Assembly: GCF_963678635.1 (NCBI RefSeq)
Contig: NC_087065.1
Location: 60,042,754-60,106,753 of the forward strand
DNA from: Symsagittifera roscoffensis
Taxonomy: Eukaryota > Xenacoelomorpha > Acoela > Convolutidae
Direction of reading: 5' to 3'
DNA: 64,000 nt
The translations under genes and the position numbers were made by a program. The notes under the pieces were generated by a model. It saw nothing but the letters and a program-made list of their open reading frames with translations, ran no database searches and was not told where the DNA came from. Positions 10,888 to 23,284 of this stretch are shown here, in pieces; position 1 is the stretch's first letter, and every line of letters begins with the position of its first letter.

Positions 10888-12655
10888 TCAACTCAGAGGC
10901 AAACCTGCGCCCTGAATGACACAAAAAATTCTCAAAAAAGCTCTCCTCCCCCTCAAAACACACACGCACATACAAAGTTTTTTCTATCGACAAAAAACGC
11001 AATCTGAGGCCATTATGCTGATATATTTTGGGCCCAAAATCTATCAATTCCGGGTGAATGGAGGTGATGGCAGTGATGTTTGAGAATGGAGGGACCAATT
11101 TTTTGAATCTTTTTGTCGATCCCAATCATTTAACTTTCTTATTGGCCAAAAGATTTTCGCACAAAGCCGAAGTCCTTGTTGAAAAAAATGAAGTATAGCA
11201 CCTCAGCATATATTCTGTACAATTTGTTTCATTTTTCAGAAATCCGTTTTAGGTTTTTCCGATACTCGACTTCGATTTAGGAATGTTTGAAAATTGATGT
11301 TTCTGCTTAATCTCTAATCGGTCAATTTTAATTTTAATGGCCTATCTATATTAGCTTGTGAAATTTCGGAAGACTCAATTCTGATTGGCTGAAAATGACC
11401 GAAAACAAGTTTTCTTCATTCAGTCACTTCATCAAATGGGATGCCTCCCAGTTACAAAGCAATTATTGCTGTGTACGTAACCAACCGATAAATTAAATTT
11501 CAATACAAAATGACTTCAAAAACTGTATTTTTGTTAACATTGTACAAAACAAAAATAGGGTAAGTTTGATCTTAATTAGGAATCATAAGTGCTGAAAGTA
11601 CAACAGTTTGCAACAAAAACAGAGATTTTTCAAAATTTGTAAAAACAAGCACAAAGTTTTTTTTGTTACCTTTGCGCTAATCAATTCTATTTCAATCGGG
11701 TACTAGACTTTTTTATTCCGGAATAAATTTGTTCACAGAATTGTCTTTATAAGAAATCGTAATCTAAGGCTCAGTTCATATTTAAGCTTTCTTGCGATTA
11801 GCAATTTTTCTTCGAATTTTCATTAAAACCGTCAAATGTTTTTCTGAAAGCGTTTTCCGCAAATAGAAAATGATTCCGACAACATTTTGAAGGCTTTCAA
11901 TTGTGGTTTCTTTCCGTTTTCTTAGTGGACTTAGTGATTCTTTTTTCCTTTCCTGTCTGCCAGCTTGCGATGCTACTTTTGTGGCCCTGCTTCGCCTCTG
12001 TGTGAATTCAACTTTTTTGACCTGGACGTAAGGAATACGCCTGGAAAGTTAATAGTCCTGGGTACAAAATTGACAGGACCAAATTTTTTTTAACGCTAAT
12101 TATTCCGTTTCAAAAAAAAACAGTCGGCTTATTTTTTGTCTTCTTATATGCTGTCAGCTTAGTTTTGACGTCGTATACTTGTTTTTTGAGCGAATTTTTG
12201 AGTGGAGTTGTTTTCAGTGATTTGATTAAATTCTCCTGTTTGTAATTTCTTGACTTCGCATAATATTCTTTTTTGTTTTTTTTTCGCTCAAAAACTTTAT
12301 TCTGCCCAAAAGATTTCGGTTTACTTTTTACGAGCTTGGCGATATAATGTCCGAACTTTGAGTCGTTTCAGTTTAAACACAGTTTTTATGCTCACTGGAT
12401 TGCTCAAGTTGCTTAAATCTTTATGAAAATAATAGCTCAACGGGAGACTTTTGAACGAGTTTTTTAAAGCAACATTTTTCGTGTTTTTCACCCGGGCTTG
12501 ATAGATTCTGGGCCCAAAATATATCAGCATAATGGCCTCAGATTGCGTTTTTTGTCGTAGAAAAAACTTTGTATGTACGTGTGTGTTTTGAGGGGGAGGA
12601 GAGCTTTTTGAGAATTTTTTGTGTCATGCAGGGCGCAGGTTTGCCTCGGAGTTGA
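10888..12655. mobile_element. Foldback element, copy 1 (~165 bp terminal inverted repeats)
   Basis: 10888-11053 and 12490-12655 are inverted copies of each other. The shared sequence includes a pyrimidine/purine block (CTCTCCTCCCCCTCAAAACA), a CA-rich stretch and the palindrome TTTTGGGCCCAAAAT. The interior has no convincing ORF; it does include a reversed fragment of the H-family 5' end (about 11957-12006). No transposase is encoded, so it is non-autonomous if mobile. Confidence 0.75.
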
Positions 12656-13070
12656 AAAATTCAGTTAAGTACTGATTCAATTCATTTAGCATTTACACAA
12701 AAACGGTTTTTCGAATATCAGGAAGAGAAAATTTTGATATAGAAATATTTGATGAACAATAAATTGTTTACTATCAATATCAAATTTTAGGTGGTAAAAT
12801 TTGACTGTTTTGGACCAATCCCATATTTTAGAAGGACAAAAAATGATAAATGCATGCTTGTAGAAAAACTGCTTCGATTTATAACGAGCAGAAAACTGAC
12901 AAATGCCGAAAAATACACTTTTATTGCCGAAAACGTAGTTTAACCGCCGCAAGGCTAAGTTTTGCTAAACATTATGGTTCCTTATCATAAAAGTTTTTCT
13001 TAGGATAAAAGAAGGCAGTGATAACAACAATTAAGTGATGTTTTTGTTCGTAATTTGTTTTCAAAAAAAA

Positions 13071-13579
13071 ATGGAAGCGAACTTATCCGCTGCAAGAAAT
13101 ATAGTGGCAAGGGTGCAGAAAAAAACTGACTTAATTTTTAGGTTCGAGAACAGTTTTCATTTCTTAGAATCACTGAGAGATCAAACAAAATTAAACATTG
13201 TTCTGAAATTAGACAAGTGCCATCAAAATTGATATCTTAATGAAAATTTTTTTTCACATTTACAGAACTTTTAGCCGATGCAGAAATTTTAGATTTTTCT
13301 TTGGATCCACCATACGGTAAAAAAACCGTTACTTATGAACAAATGCTTTCTTTGATTTCTCAACTTTTTATTTTAAATGAAATTGAACTAGTGTTTTTTT
13401 TAAAAAGAAATTTTTATTCCAAGTATTTAAGCATAAAAAGGTCACAGATTAATCCAGGAATTTCAGCATCAAATCGATTTGTAAACATTTTTGATTGGGG
13501 TACGATAACATGCTTTCTTCCTTGGCAATTTTCAAAGTATCTGAAAAAGCAGCTCACTTCTGATGGTTTTGCGGGCTAG
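13071..13579 (+). pseudogene. Small ORF pair inside the tandem unit, copy 1 (unknown)
   Basis: A frame from the ATG at 13071 (MEANLSAARNIVARVQKK) ends at 13232. After a strong acceptor-like tract (poly-T, then CATTTACAG at about 13256-13265) a second frame runs to 13579 and includes SLDPPYGKKTVTYEQML. The two frames might be exons, but I could not find a convincing donor with the right phase. Copy 2 preserves both frames except its end, where about 60 bp differ. DPPY resembles a methyltransferase motif, but nothing else supports that family. Confidence 0.3.
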
Positions 13580-13623
13580 CAGTTTGTGAACCGGGTGTTT
13601 TTTACTTAAATTAAAAAAATTTT

Positions 13624-14340
13624 GGATGTAGTATTGTGCGCCTTGGTCTTAGTCTATAATTATTTCTTCTTGGCTTGAGGGTGCGGGCAAATTAAAACAA
13701 TTTTTGCTGCTCAAAAGCTGGGATAAATTTGTTTCGCACGTGAGTGCCAAGTTGTGAGAGATAAAAGCCTAAAAGGAGTGTCCGACAAAGCCGAAATTGA
13801 AAATAAGTTCAAACGCTTCAAAATTTTATTTAAAATTTTTGAGATCCGTTTGTGACTTCTTGGCATTGCGTGAATACTTTTTAGTTTTGGAGCGGAACCG
13901 AGAAGAAAGTTTGATTTTTTTCTGGGTTACTTGTTTATTCTGAAATTTTTTTTCTTCATTGTCGTACTTCGACACTGTTGTACTGCTCCGCTTGAATGCC
14001 TAACATTCACAACATTCTTTCTGAACATATTCACATATTCACTATTACAGGAGATTCTCATGAAGAGACCGAAATTTTGAAACTTTTTAAATAACCCGAA
14101 TTGTTAGACGTTCCTATGATTTTTACATAAAACCGAAGTCACTTACAGCAAAAAGTAGGTGATAGCAGTTTTCTGTACAACTCGGGCAACCAAATTTTCT
14201 GTACAACTCGTGCAGATGTACAACAATTCGTTTTTCAATAGTCGGTTTTAGATTTTTTCCGATACCCGTCTTAGATTTCGCAATATTTGAAAATTCATGT
14301 CTCTGCTTAGTTTCTAATCTGTCAATATTATTTTCAATAG
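13624..14340. other. Non-duplicated spacer between the tandem units
   Basis: This is AT-rich sequence without a supported gene. Its last ~100 bp resemble part of the foldback interior (11247-11350) and carry two close direct repeats (TTTTCTGTACAACTCGKGCA, about 14166-14210). Confidence 0.5.
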
Positions 14341-14610
14341 CCATATCTATCACAAATCGGCCAATATAGCATTTTTCAAACGTTTATGATTTAAGAAAGA
14401 AATCGCAAGTTAACTAAAAGTATCCGCACAGAAATGTTGTATGCTTATGGAAACTGTCATCGGATGCGTTGTAGAAAGAAGCGAACGTTACAAATCGCAG
14501 AATTACTCTATTCTGAAAAAAAACCTGGGAAAAACAAAAAAGGGTAGCAAACCTTTGAAGGATTAAACTATCTGACCGGGGTTGCAAATTAGGACCAAAA
14601 ACGAAAATTT

Positions 14611-16402
14611 ATCAACTCCGAGGCAAACCTGCGCCCTGCATGACACAAAAAATTCTCAAAAAAGCTCTCCTCCCCCTCAAAACACACACGCACATACAAA
14701 GTTTTTTCTATCGACAAAAAACGCAATCTGAGGCCATTATGCTGATATATTTTGGGCCCAAAATCTATCAAGCCCGGGTGAATGGAGGTGATGGCAGTGA
14801 TATTTGAGAATGGAGTGACCAATTTTTGAATCTTTTTGTCGATCCCAATCATTTAACTTTCTTATTGGCCAAAAGATTTTCGCACAAAGCCGAAGTCCTT
14901 GTTGAAAAAAATGAAGTATAGCACCTCAGCATATATTCTGTACAATTTGTTTCATTTTTCAGAAATCCGTTTTAGGTTTTTCCGATACTCGACTTCGATT
15001 TAGGAATGTTTGAAAATTGATGTTTCTGCTTAATCTCTAATCGGTCAATTTTAATTTTAATGGCCTATCTATATTAGCTTGTTCTGAGGTTTTTGTGATA
15101 TCTGTGAAATTTCGGAAGACTCAATTCTGATTGGCTGAAAATGACCGAAAACAAGTTTTCTTCATTCAGTCACTTCATCAAATGGGATGCCTCCCAGTTA
15201 CAAAGCAATTATTGCTGTGTACGTAACCAACCGATAAATTAAATTTCAATACAAAATGACTTCAAAAACTGTATTTTTGTTAACATTGTACAAAACAAAA
15301 ATAGGGTAAGTTTGATCTTAATTAGGAATCATAAGTGCTGAAAGTACAACAGTTTGCAACAAAAACAGAGATTTTTCAAAATTTGTAAAAACAAGCACAA
15401 AGTTTTTTTTGTTACCTTTGCGCTAATCAATTCTATTTCAATCGGGTACTAGACTTTTTTATTCCGGAATAAATTTGTTCACAGAATTGTCTTTATAAGA
15501 AATCGTAATCTAAGGCTCAGTTCATATTTAAGCTTTCTTGCGATTAGCAATTTTTCTTCGAATTTTCATTAAAACCGTCAAATGTTTTTCTGAAAGCGTT
15601 TTCCGCAAATAGAAAATGATTCCGACAACATTTTGAAGGCTTTCAATTGTGGTTTCTTTCCGTTTTCTTAGTGGACTTAGTGATTCTTTTTTCCTTTCCT
15701 GTCTGCCAGCTTGCGATGCTACTTTTGTGGCCCTGCTTCGCCTCTGTGTGAATTCAACTTTTTTGACCTGGACGTAAGGAATACGCCTGGAAAGTTAATA
15801 GTCCTGGGTACAAAATTGACAGGACCAAATTTTTTTTAACGCTAATTATTCCGTTTCAAAAAAAAAACAGTCGGCTTATTTTTTGTCTTCTTATATGCTG
15901 TCAGCTTAGTTTTGACGTCGTATACTTGTTTTTTGAGCGAATTTTTGAGTGGAGTTGTTTTCAGTGATTTGATTAAATTCTCCTGTTTGTAATTTCTTGA
16001 CTTCGCATAATATTCTTTTTTGTTTTTTTTTCGCTCAAAAACTTTATTCTGCCCAAAAGATTTCGGTTTACTTTTTACGAGCTTGGCGATATAATGTCCG
16101 AACTTTGAGTCGTTTCAGTTTAAACACAGTTTTTATGCTCACTGGATTGCTCAAGTTGCTTAAATCTTTATGAAAATAATAGCTCAACGGGAGACTTTTG
16201 AACGAGTTTTTTAAAGCAACATTTTTCGTGTTTTTCACCCGGGCTTGATAGATTCTGGGCCCAAAATATATCAGCATAATGGCCTCAGATTGCGTTTTTT
16301 GTCGTAGAAAAAACTTTGTATGTACGTGTGTGTTTTGAGGGGGAGGAGAGCTTTTTGAGAATTTTTTGTGTCATGCAGGGCGCAGGTTTGCCTCGGAGTT
16401 GA
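14611..16402. mobile_element. Foldback element, copy 2
   Basis: The inverted termini are 14611-14776 and 16237-16402. Interior and termini match copy 1 closely. Most interior open frames seen on the minus strand are duplicated identically in both copies and look like chance frames in AT-rich repeat DNA. Confidence 0.75.
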
Positions 16403-16816
16403 AAAATTCAGTTAAGTACTGATTCAATTCATTTAGCATTTACACAAAAACGGTTTTTCGAATATCAGGAAGAGAAAATTTTGATATAGAAATATTTGAT
16501 GAACAATAAATTGTTTACTATCAATATCAAATTTTAGGTGGTAAAATTTGACTGTTTTGGACCAATCCCATATTTTAGAAGGACAAAAAATGATAAATGC
16601 ATGCTTGTAGAAAAACTGCTTCGATTTATAACGAGCAGAAAACTGACAAATGCCGAAAAATACACTTTTATTGCCGAAAACGTAGTTTAACCGCCGCAAG
16701 GCTAAGTTTTGCTAAACATTATGGTTCCTTATCATAAAAGTTTTTCTTAGGATAAAAGAAGGCAGTGATAACAACAATTAAGTGATGTTTTTGTTCGTAA
16801 TTTGTTTTCAAAAAAA

Positions 16817-17338
16817 ATGGAAGCGAACTTATCCGCTGCAAGAAATATAGTGGCAAGGGTGCAGAAAAAAACTGACTTAATTTTTAGGTTCGAGAACAGT
16901 TTTCATTTCTTAGAATCACTGAGAGACCAAACAAAATTATACATTGTTCTGAAATTAGACAAGTGCCATCAAAATTGATATCTTAAGGAAAATTTTTTTT
17001 TCACATTTACAGAACTTTTAGCCGATGCAGAAATTTTAGATTTTTCTTTGGATCCACCATACGGTAAAAAAGCCGTTACTTATGAACAAATGCTTTCTTT
17101 GATTTCTCAACTTTTTATTTTAAATGAAATTGAACTAGTGTTTTTTTTAAAAAGAAATTTTTATTCCAAGTATTTAAGCATAAAAAGGTCACAGATTACT
17201 TCAGCAATTTCAGCATCAAATCGATTTGTAAACATTTTTGAATGGGGTACGATAACATGCTTTCTTCCTTGGAAACTTTCGAAGTATCTGAAAAATCCGA
17301 GAATCCTTCTTCTATTCATTTTTCGCGAGAAACGTTAA
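16817..17338 (+). pseudogene. Small ORF pair inside the tandem unit, copy 2 (unknown)
   Basis: It repeats the 13071-13579 pair: an N-terminal frame from about 16817 and, after the poly-T/CATTTACAG tract, a frame with SLDPPYGKKAVTYEQML to 17338. The C-terminal end differs from copy 1 because of an indel. Confidence 0.3.
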
Positions 17339-17432
17339 ATCTTCATGAGTTGTATAAAACAGCTCACTTCTGATGGTTTTGCGGTCTAGCAGTTTGTGAA
17401 CCGGGTGTTTTTTACTTCAATTAAAAAAATTT

Positions 17433-18060
17433 ACTGCAGACAACCGAGTCTACATCGGTTTTCACAACTCATTATAGGAAAAAACAAAATGTGTAACTTG
17501 AAACATTCATAACATTTCTCGATAATGCCTCAAACGCCTACAAAAACAAACAAACGATTCTTTCCTCATCTGTTACAAACTGAAAAACAAAATTAGTTAA
17601 CCGATTACAAGTCAAACTTTTTTTTACTGCGTTTTAAGGCTCCATCATTAATAAATGTCAAATCTATATGAGCAGAAAGCGATTTGAGATCACATATCAT
17701 TTTACTCATCAGCGCATGAAAATTGAGCATTGAAACGTTTAATTTGGTATCAGAAACGTAGTTAAAAAATTTGTCAAAACTTAAAAGGATGTCTGAAAAA
17801 ATCTAAATTGACCACAAAAATTTTTAAAAATCAGCATGTGAAAAGATAGCTAGTAGACAATTGGAAACGTGTTCATGAAAATGCCGAAAATTACAATTGA
17901 TTGTTTTCGAAAATGACTAAATTTTCGAGTTTAATGCAAAATCTTTGCATCAATTAGAAGTTTTTTAAATGCGACAAATTTTGATTCATTACGGTAAACA
18001 TTTTGATGAAACTTTTCTTATTTTGAGACCAATGTACAAAAAAACTTTGGTACTTTAGTA
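17433..18060. other. AT-rich spacer without a gene
   Basis: I see no supported gene. The sequence leads into an inverted copy of the preceding repeat family. Confidence 0.4.
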
Positions 18061-19560
18061 AAAAATGAGACTGTTCTCGAGCCTGAAAATTAAGTCAGTT
18101 TTTTTGCACCCTTGCCACTATATTTCTTACAGCGGCTAAAATCGCTTCCATTTTATTTTTGAAAACAAATTACGAACAAAAACATCACTTAATTGTTGTT
18201 ATCACTGCCTTCTTTTATCCTAAGAAAAACTTTTATGATAAGGAACCATAATGTTTAGCAAAACTTAGCCTTGCAGCGGTTAAACTAACGTTTTCGGCAA
18301 CAAAAGTGTGTTTTTCGGCATTTGTCAGTTTTCTGCTTGTTATAAATCGAAGCAGTGTTTCTAAAATCATGCATTTTTACTTTTTTTTTCTTCTTAAATA
18401 TGGGATTGGTCCAAAGCAAATAAATTTTACCACTAACAATTAGTTATTATTTCTAAAATTTTTTAGCAGTTTGAGCAATCCAGTGAGCATAAAAATTGTT
18501 TTTACCTGGAAACGACTCAAAAATAGGAAAATATGTCACCAAGTTCATAAAATGTAAACCGAAATCATTTGGGCAGAATACAATTTTAAAGCGAAAAAAA
18601 AAACAAACAAAAATTTATACAAAGTCAACACTTTACAAACAGCCGAAGTAAATCAAAACATTACTAGCAACTACATTGTGAAAAGTACCAAGAGAAAAAA
18701 AACAAATATATGATCTGTCAAGTAAGTTGACAAAATATAAGCAGACAAAAAGCCGACAATTTTTTGGAACGGAAATTTTCGCATTTGAAAAAATACAGGC
18801 CTTGACAGTTTCCAACCCAGGACCATTGCCGTCTCAGGCGAATTCGTTACCTCCAGGTGTTCGTTAATAAAAAATGTTGATTGCACACAGAAGCAAAGCT
18901 GAGTTTTGCATCACTTGCGATACCAAAAAAATAGCACAGCAAGGTAGCAGACAGGAAATTAAAGAAGAGCCATTAAATTAAAGAAAACCTAAAGGAACAA
19001 CAACTAAAGGACTTCAAAGTGTTGTAGGGAACAATTTTCTATTTGCGGAAAAAATGCGCTGAAACACATTCCACTGCTTTTAGAGAAAACTCGCGAAAAA
19101 TTGAAAAAATTATTCCGGGAAAGAAGTCTAGTATCCGATTGAACTACCTTTGCTTAGCGCAAGGGTAAAAATCAAAACTGAAAGAGTCCCCCCTTGTGTT
19201 TAAGCCTACAAGTTTTGGCGAACCTCTGTTTTTGGCACAAACTGTTGTACTTCCAGCACTTATGATTCCTGATTAAGATCAAAATTGCCGTATTTTTGTT
19301 TTGTACAATGTTAACAAAAATACAGTTTTTAAAGTCATTATGTAATGAAATTTAATTTATCGGTTGGTTACGTACACAGCAATAATTGCTTGGTAACTGG
19401 GAGGCATCCCATTTGATGAAGTGACTGAATGAAGAAAACTTGTTTTTGGTCATTTTCAGCCAATCAGAATTGAGTCTTCCGAAATTTCACAGATATCACA
19501 AAAACCTCAGAACAAGCGAATATAGATAGGCCATTAAAATTAAAATTTGTAGTTCATCAA
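18060..19560 (-). repeat. Inverted partial copy of the tandem unit
   Basis: 18070-18420 is the reverse complement of about 12800-13160, 18470-18560 that of 12320-12420, and 18890-19555 that of about 11350-11995. The foldback terminal repeat expected between them is missing. An H-like 5' end (ACACAGAAGCAAAGCTGAG) starts at 18892. Confidence 0.75.
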
Positions 19561-19649
19561 GCTTTTATATACCAAAATTTTCACTACTTGATATTCGAAC
19601 AACCGTTTTTATGTAAATGATAAAAGAAATGAAAAAAGTATTTATCTGA

Positions 19650-20040
19650 ATTTTTCAACGCAGAGTCGAAGCTGCGCTCCGCACCATTTGCGATACAAAA
19701 CGAGAAAGCCGCTAAGTCGAAATGAAATGAATTTAAAAAATTCGACAATGTTGAAAAAATAGATCTATCATAACGAATCAGGACTGTATAAAGTGAGGCT
19801 CCAATTGGAAAAAAATTTACTAAGAAGTGACAGAGCCGAGAACACCTCAGCCGAAACCCTTTAAGCAGGAAAAAAATTTAAAAGACTTAAGACTCAAAAG
19901 ACGTTCTCCTCCCCCTCAAAATACACACACACACACGCATCTGAAAGTCTTTTCCTGCTTCAAAAGAGGCAATATGAGGCCATTAGGCTGATATAATTTG
20001 GACCCGAAATCTATCAAGCCTCGAAAAAAGCGAGACAGCC
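19650..20040 (+). repeat. H-like end and an isolated foldback terminus
   Basis: 19662-19710 carries a diverged H-family start (GTCGAAGCTGCGCTCCGCAC). 19900-20025 is a forward, diverged copy of the foldback terminal repeat (CTCCTCCCCCTCAAAATACA, then a CA run and AGGCCATTAGGCTGATATAA). Confidence 0.6.
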
Positions 20041-20089
20041 GAAAAAAAGTTGCCTTTGAAAACTTTGAGTCCTCCCGTCGAGTTATTAT

Positions 20090-21290
20090 TTCCAAAATTT
20101 TTTAGCAGTTTGAGCAATCCAGTGAGCATAAAAATTGTTTTTACCTGGAAACGACTCAAAAATAGGAAAATATGTCACCAAGTTCATAACATGTAAACCG
20201 AAATCATTTGGGCAGAATACAATTTTAAAGCGAAAAAAAAACAAACAAAAATTTATACAAAGTCAACACTTTACAAACAGCCGAAGTAAATCAAAACATT
20301 ACTAGCAACTACATTGTGAAAAGTACCAAGAGAAAAAAAACAAATATATGATCTGTCAAGTAAGTTGACAAAATATAAGCAGACAAAAAGCCGACAATTT
20401 TTTGGAACGGAAATTTTCGCATTTGAAAAAATACAGGCCTTGACAGTTTCCAACCCAGGACCATTGCCGTCTCAGGCGAATTCGTTACCTCCAGGTGTTC
20501 GTTAATAAAAAATGTTGATTTCACACAGAAGCAAAGCTGAGTTTTGCATCACTTGCGATACCAAAAAAACAGCACAGCAAGGTAGCAGACAGGAAATTAA
20601 AGAAGAGCCACTAAATTAAAGAAAACCTAAAGGAACAACAACTAAAGGACTTCAAAGTGTTGTAGGGAACAATTTTCTATTTGCGGAAAAAATGCGCTGA
20701 AACACATTCCACTGCTTTTAGAGAAAACTCGCGAAAAATTGAAAAAATTATCCCGGGAAAGAACTCTAGTAACCTATTGAACTACCTTTGCTTAGCGCAA
20801 GGGTAAAAATCAAAACTGAAAGAGTCCCCACTTGTGTTTAAGCCTACAAGTTTTGGCGAACCTCTGTTTTTGGCACAAACTGTTGTACTTCCAGCACTTA
20901 TGATTCCTGATTAAGATCAAACTTAACGTATTTTTGTTTTGTACAATGTTAACAAAAATACATTTTTTTAAAGTCATTATGTAATGAAATTTAATTTATC
21001 GGTTGGTTACGTACACAACAATAATTGCTTGGTAACTGGAAGGCATCCCATTTGATGAAGTGACTGAATGAAGAAAACTTGTTTTTGGTCATTTTCAGCC
21101 AATCAGAATTGAGTCCTCCGAAATTTCACAGATATCACAAAAATCTCAGAACAAGCGAATATAGATAGGCCATTAAAATTAAAATTGACCGAGTAAAGAT
21201 TAAGCAGAAACATCAATTTTCAAACATTGCTAAATCGAAGTCGAGTATCGGAAAAACCTTAAACGGATTCCTGAAAATTGAATTAAAACA
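20090..21290 (-). repeat. Second inverted partial copy
   Basis: It is a direct repeat of 18450-19555 (offset 1638) and so again the reverse complement of the foldback interior. 21185-21290 extends further into the part matching 11247-11350. Confidence 0.75.
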
Positions 21291-23284
21291 TTTTTTGTAT
21301 ATCTGCACAAATTGTACAGAATATATGCTGAGGTGCTATAATTCATTTTTTTCAACAAGGACTTCGGCTTTGTGCGAAAATCTTTTGGCCAATAAGAAAG
21401 TCTAATGATTGGGATTGACAAAAAGATTCTAAAAATGGGTCCCTCCATTCTCAAACTTTTTTTCTCGGTTTCTCTCCAAAACAAAACAGTATTCATGAAA
21501 AAAATTGCCAAGAATTCAAAAAGAGAACTCAAAAATCGTTTTGGCCCGGTTGAAATTCGGCATTGTTGAACACTCCTTTAGGCTTTTTTCTCTAAGCACT
21601 TGGCATTCTTGTGCAGAAATTTTTTTTATAGACTTAAAGTAGACTTTCGAAAAAAAGTTTCGAGTTGGAGTGCAAAAATAGTCAGGGGCGCCCAATTTTC
21701 CAGTTTTGACCGCTAGCCTCAAAACAGTAAAAATTCGGCGAAATCTCGGACTCGAACCTACTACCTGCTGCGACTTAGAAATTATGACTTCCACGCACTA
21801 ACCACTCATTCACGGACTCTTAGTTCATCACAAACACTAGCCAAAAACAAAGCCGAGAACAGATGCTATGAAATTTCCAATGCAACAGATCGTGATTATA
21901 GTTAAAAGGCGTACAAGCGAACACTTTTAATTGCGAGGAGGTTCTAACTAAAAACACTAGCTGCTTGCTAGCGTAAATATATATCTCCGACCAATGAAAT
22001 GAAAAATTTTCAACCGATGAAATGGAAAATTTCTTCAACTGCAATTACTTAACATTCAAAGCTTTAAATTTCCAATATTTAAAAATTATTTTAAGTGTTA
22101 TACTTTAAAAATCATAAGTGAAATTAATTTGAAAACTCAGATCAAACAAAGAAAAATTACCATTGCAAACTTCGCCAAAACAAACGGGGAAAACGACAAA
22201 AAGTAGCTCTAAAAAGCAAAAACAGTGAAATAAAAACATGTCTGATTCGAAGCAGCAAATTTGAGACTAGGAATCTCACTTTCTCGAGTCTGCGCCACGG
22301 GCCAATATTTCGCTAACATTAGCCACCGATTAAGCAGCTATAGCTGCTAATATACTGCCAATGCTATTTAGCAAAAATGCCACCAATTATATATAACACT
22401 AGTGAGCTAAGTGCGCCATTGAACCTCTGATAAGTAGCTTAGGAATCTCTCGTCCTTCACTCGTTGACAAACGACAAATACCAGCCACCAATAAAGCAGA
22501 GAACAAATGCTATGAAATTGCTACAAATTGTGATTATAACAAACAGCACTTTTCTTGGCGACTTAGGTTTTTTGGTTTCAAAAAAAGATTAATGATTATA
22601 CGCTACAATCGCTAGTTAGCTTGTGTAAATAGTATTTACCATTAGTATCAAACTTGTAGCTTAGAGTCTCAAGTCTTTCCAGAGAAAAAGAGAGAAATTT
22701 GCAAAGAAAGAAATATAGCTAGCTCGATCTGTTTAATTACGCATATCATTGCATAAAAATTGGCATCAGAAAGATAGCCAACTGACAGTTGGGAAAAGAG
22801 AAACCACGAGCTCAGATTACTATCTGCAATTCAAACGTTAATAGTAGCTTTTATTTAAAAGCCTATTTACACCAAGTTTTAATGAGCCAGTAATTTAGCT
22901 GCTAGTAGTTGCGGCTTGTTTAACTAGTTGTTCAGGAAAAACTTAGTTTCGGATTACAAAAACTCTTGCCAATTGCAAGTGGTGTAAGATACACTCGAAA
23001 CTTTGGTTGACTTCAATACTAAATAATATCAATTAATATTTGCTATAAAGCATCTAAAAATCAAAATTGATTATTTTTTGTTGCTTCGCTGAAGTTTGAA
23101 AAATCCAGTCCTGTTGTGATTTATACGAATGAAAATAAATAAGCAAAAAATATCCTGTTTGAGGCGTAAGGATTAAACGACTATAACCTGAAAGATTTTG
23201 ACCGCAAGTTTGGAAGAAAAGAGGTGTGTAGTTTAATTATACAATGAATAGAAGCATTGGCTGCGTTAAAGACAAAATTAAAGA
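21290..23284. other. Intergenic sequence with tRNA-SINE debris
   Basis: 21680-21830, read on the minus strand, has tRNA-like A and B boxes (TGAGTGGTTAGTGCGTGG; GGTTCGAGTCC). The stretches after 21830 and at 22480-22620 look like the downstream part of the same SINE family. Elsewhere I see no gene. A TTTATT at 22850-22855 could be the polyadenylation signal (AATAAA on the minus strand) of the ZDHHC4-like gene. Confidence 0.5.

Larger units (their letters stand above)
10619..13623 (+). repeat. Tandem ~3 kb unit, copy 1
   Basis: It matches 14341-17432 with offsets of 3722 and, after a ~25 bp indel, 3747. It contains a foldback element (10888-12655) followed by about 970 bp with a small conserved open frame. 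The 717 bp spacer 13624-14340 is not a full part of the repeat, though 14243-14345 resembles 11247-11350. Confidence 0.85.
14341..17432 (+). repeat. Tandem ~3 kb unit, copy 2
   Basis: Near-identical to 10619-13623. Differences include a ~25 bp insertion near 15082 and ~60 bp near 17298-17360 absent from copy 1. Confidence 0.85.

Noticed and set aside
12321-12952. Minus-strand ORFs (69 and 88 codons) repeated at 16068-16699
   Set aside because: They lie in the foldback repeat, are conserved only because the units are near-identical, and show no domain or codon bias.
13301-13579. DPPY motif suggesting a DNA/RNA adenine methyltransferase
   Set aside because: Only the four-residue motif fits. 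No SAM-binding FxGxG-like part or family length is visible, so no function is assigned.
18633-18886. Minus-strand ORFs duplicated at 20271-20524
   Set aside because: They overlap each other in two frames within inverted repeat copies; no protein-like features.
21740-21830. Type II tRNA gene on the minus strand
   Set aside because: The boxes are good, but the same sequence recurs many times with decay and fixed flanks, so it is a SINE head.
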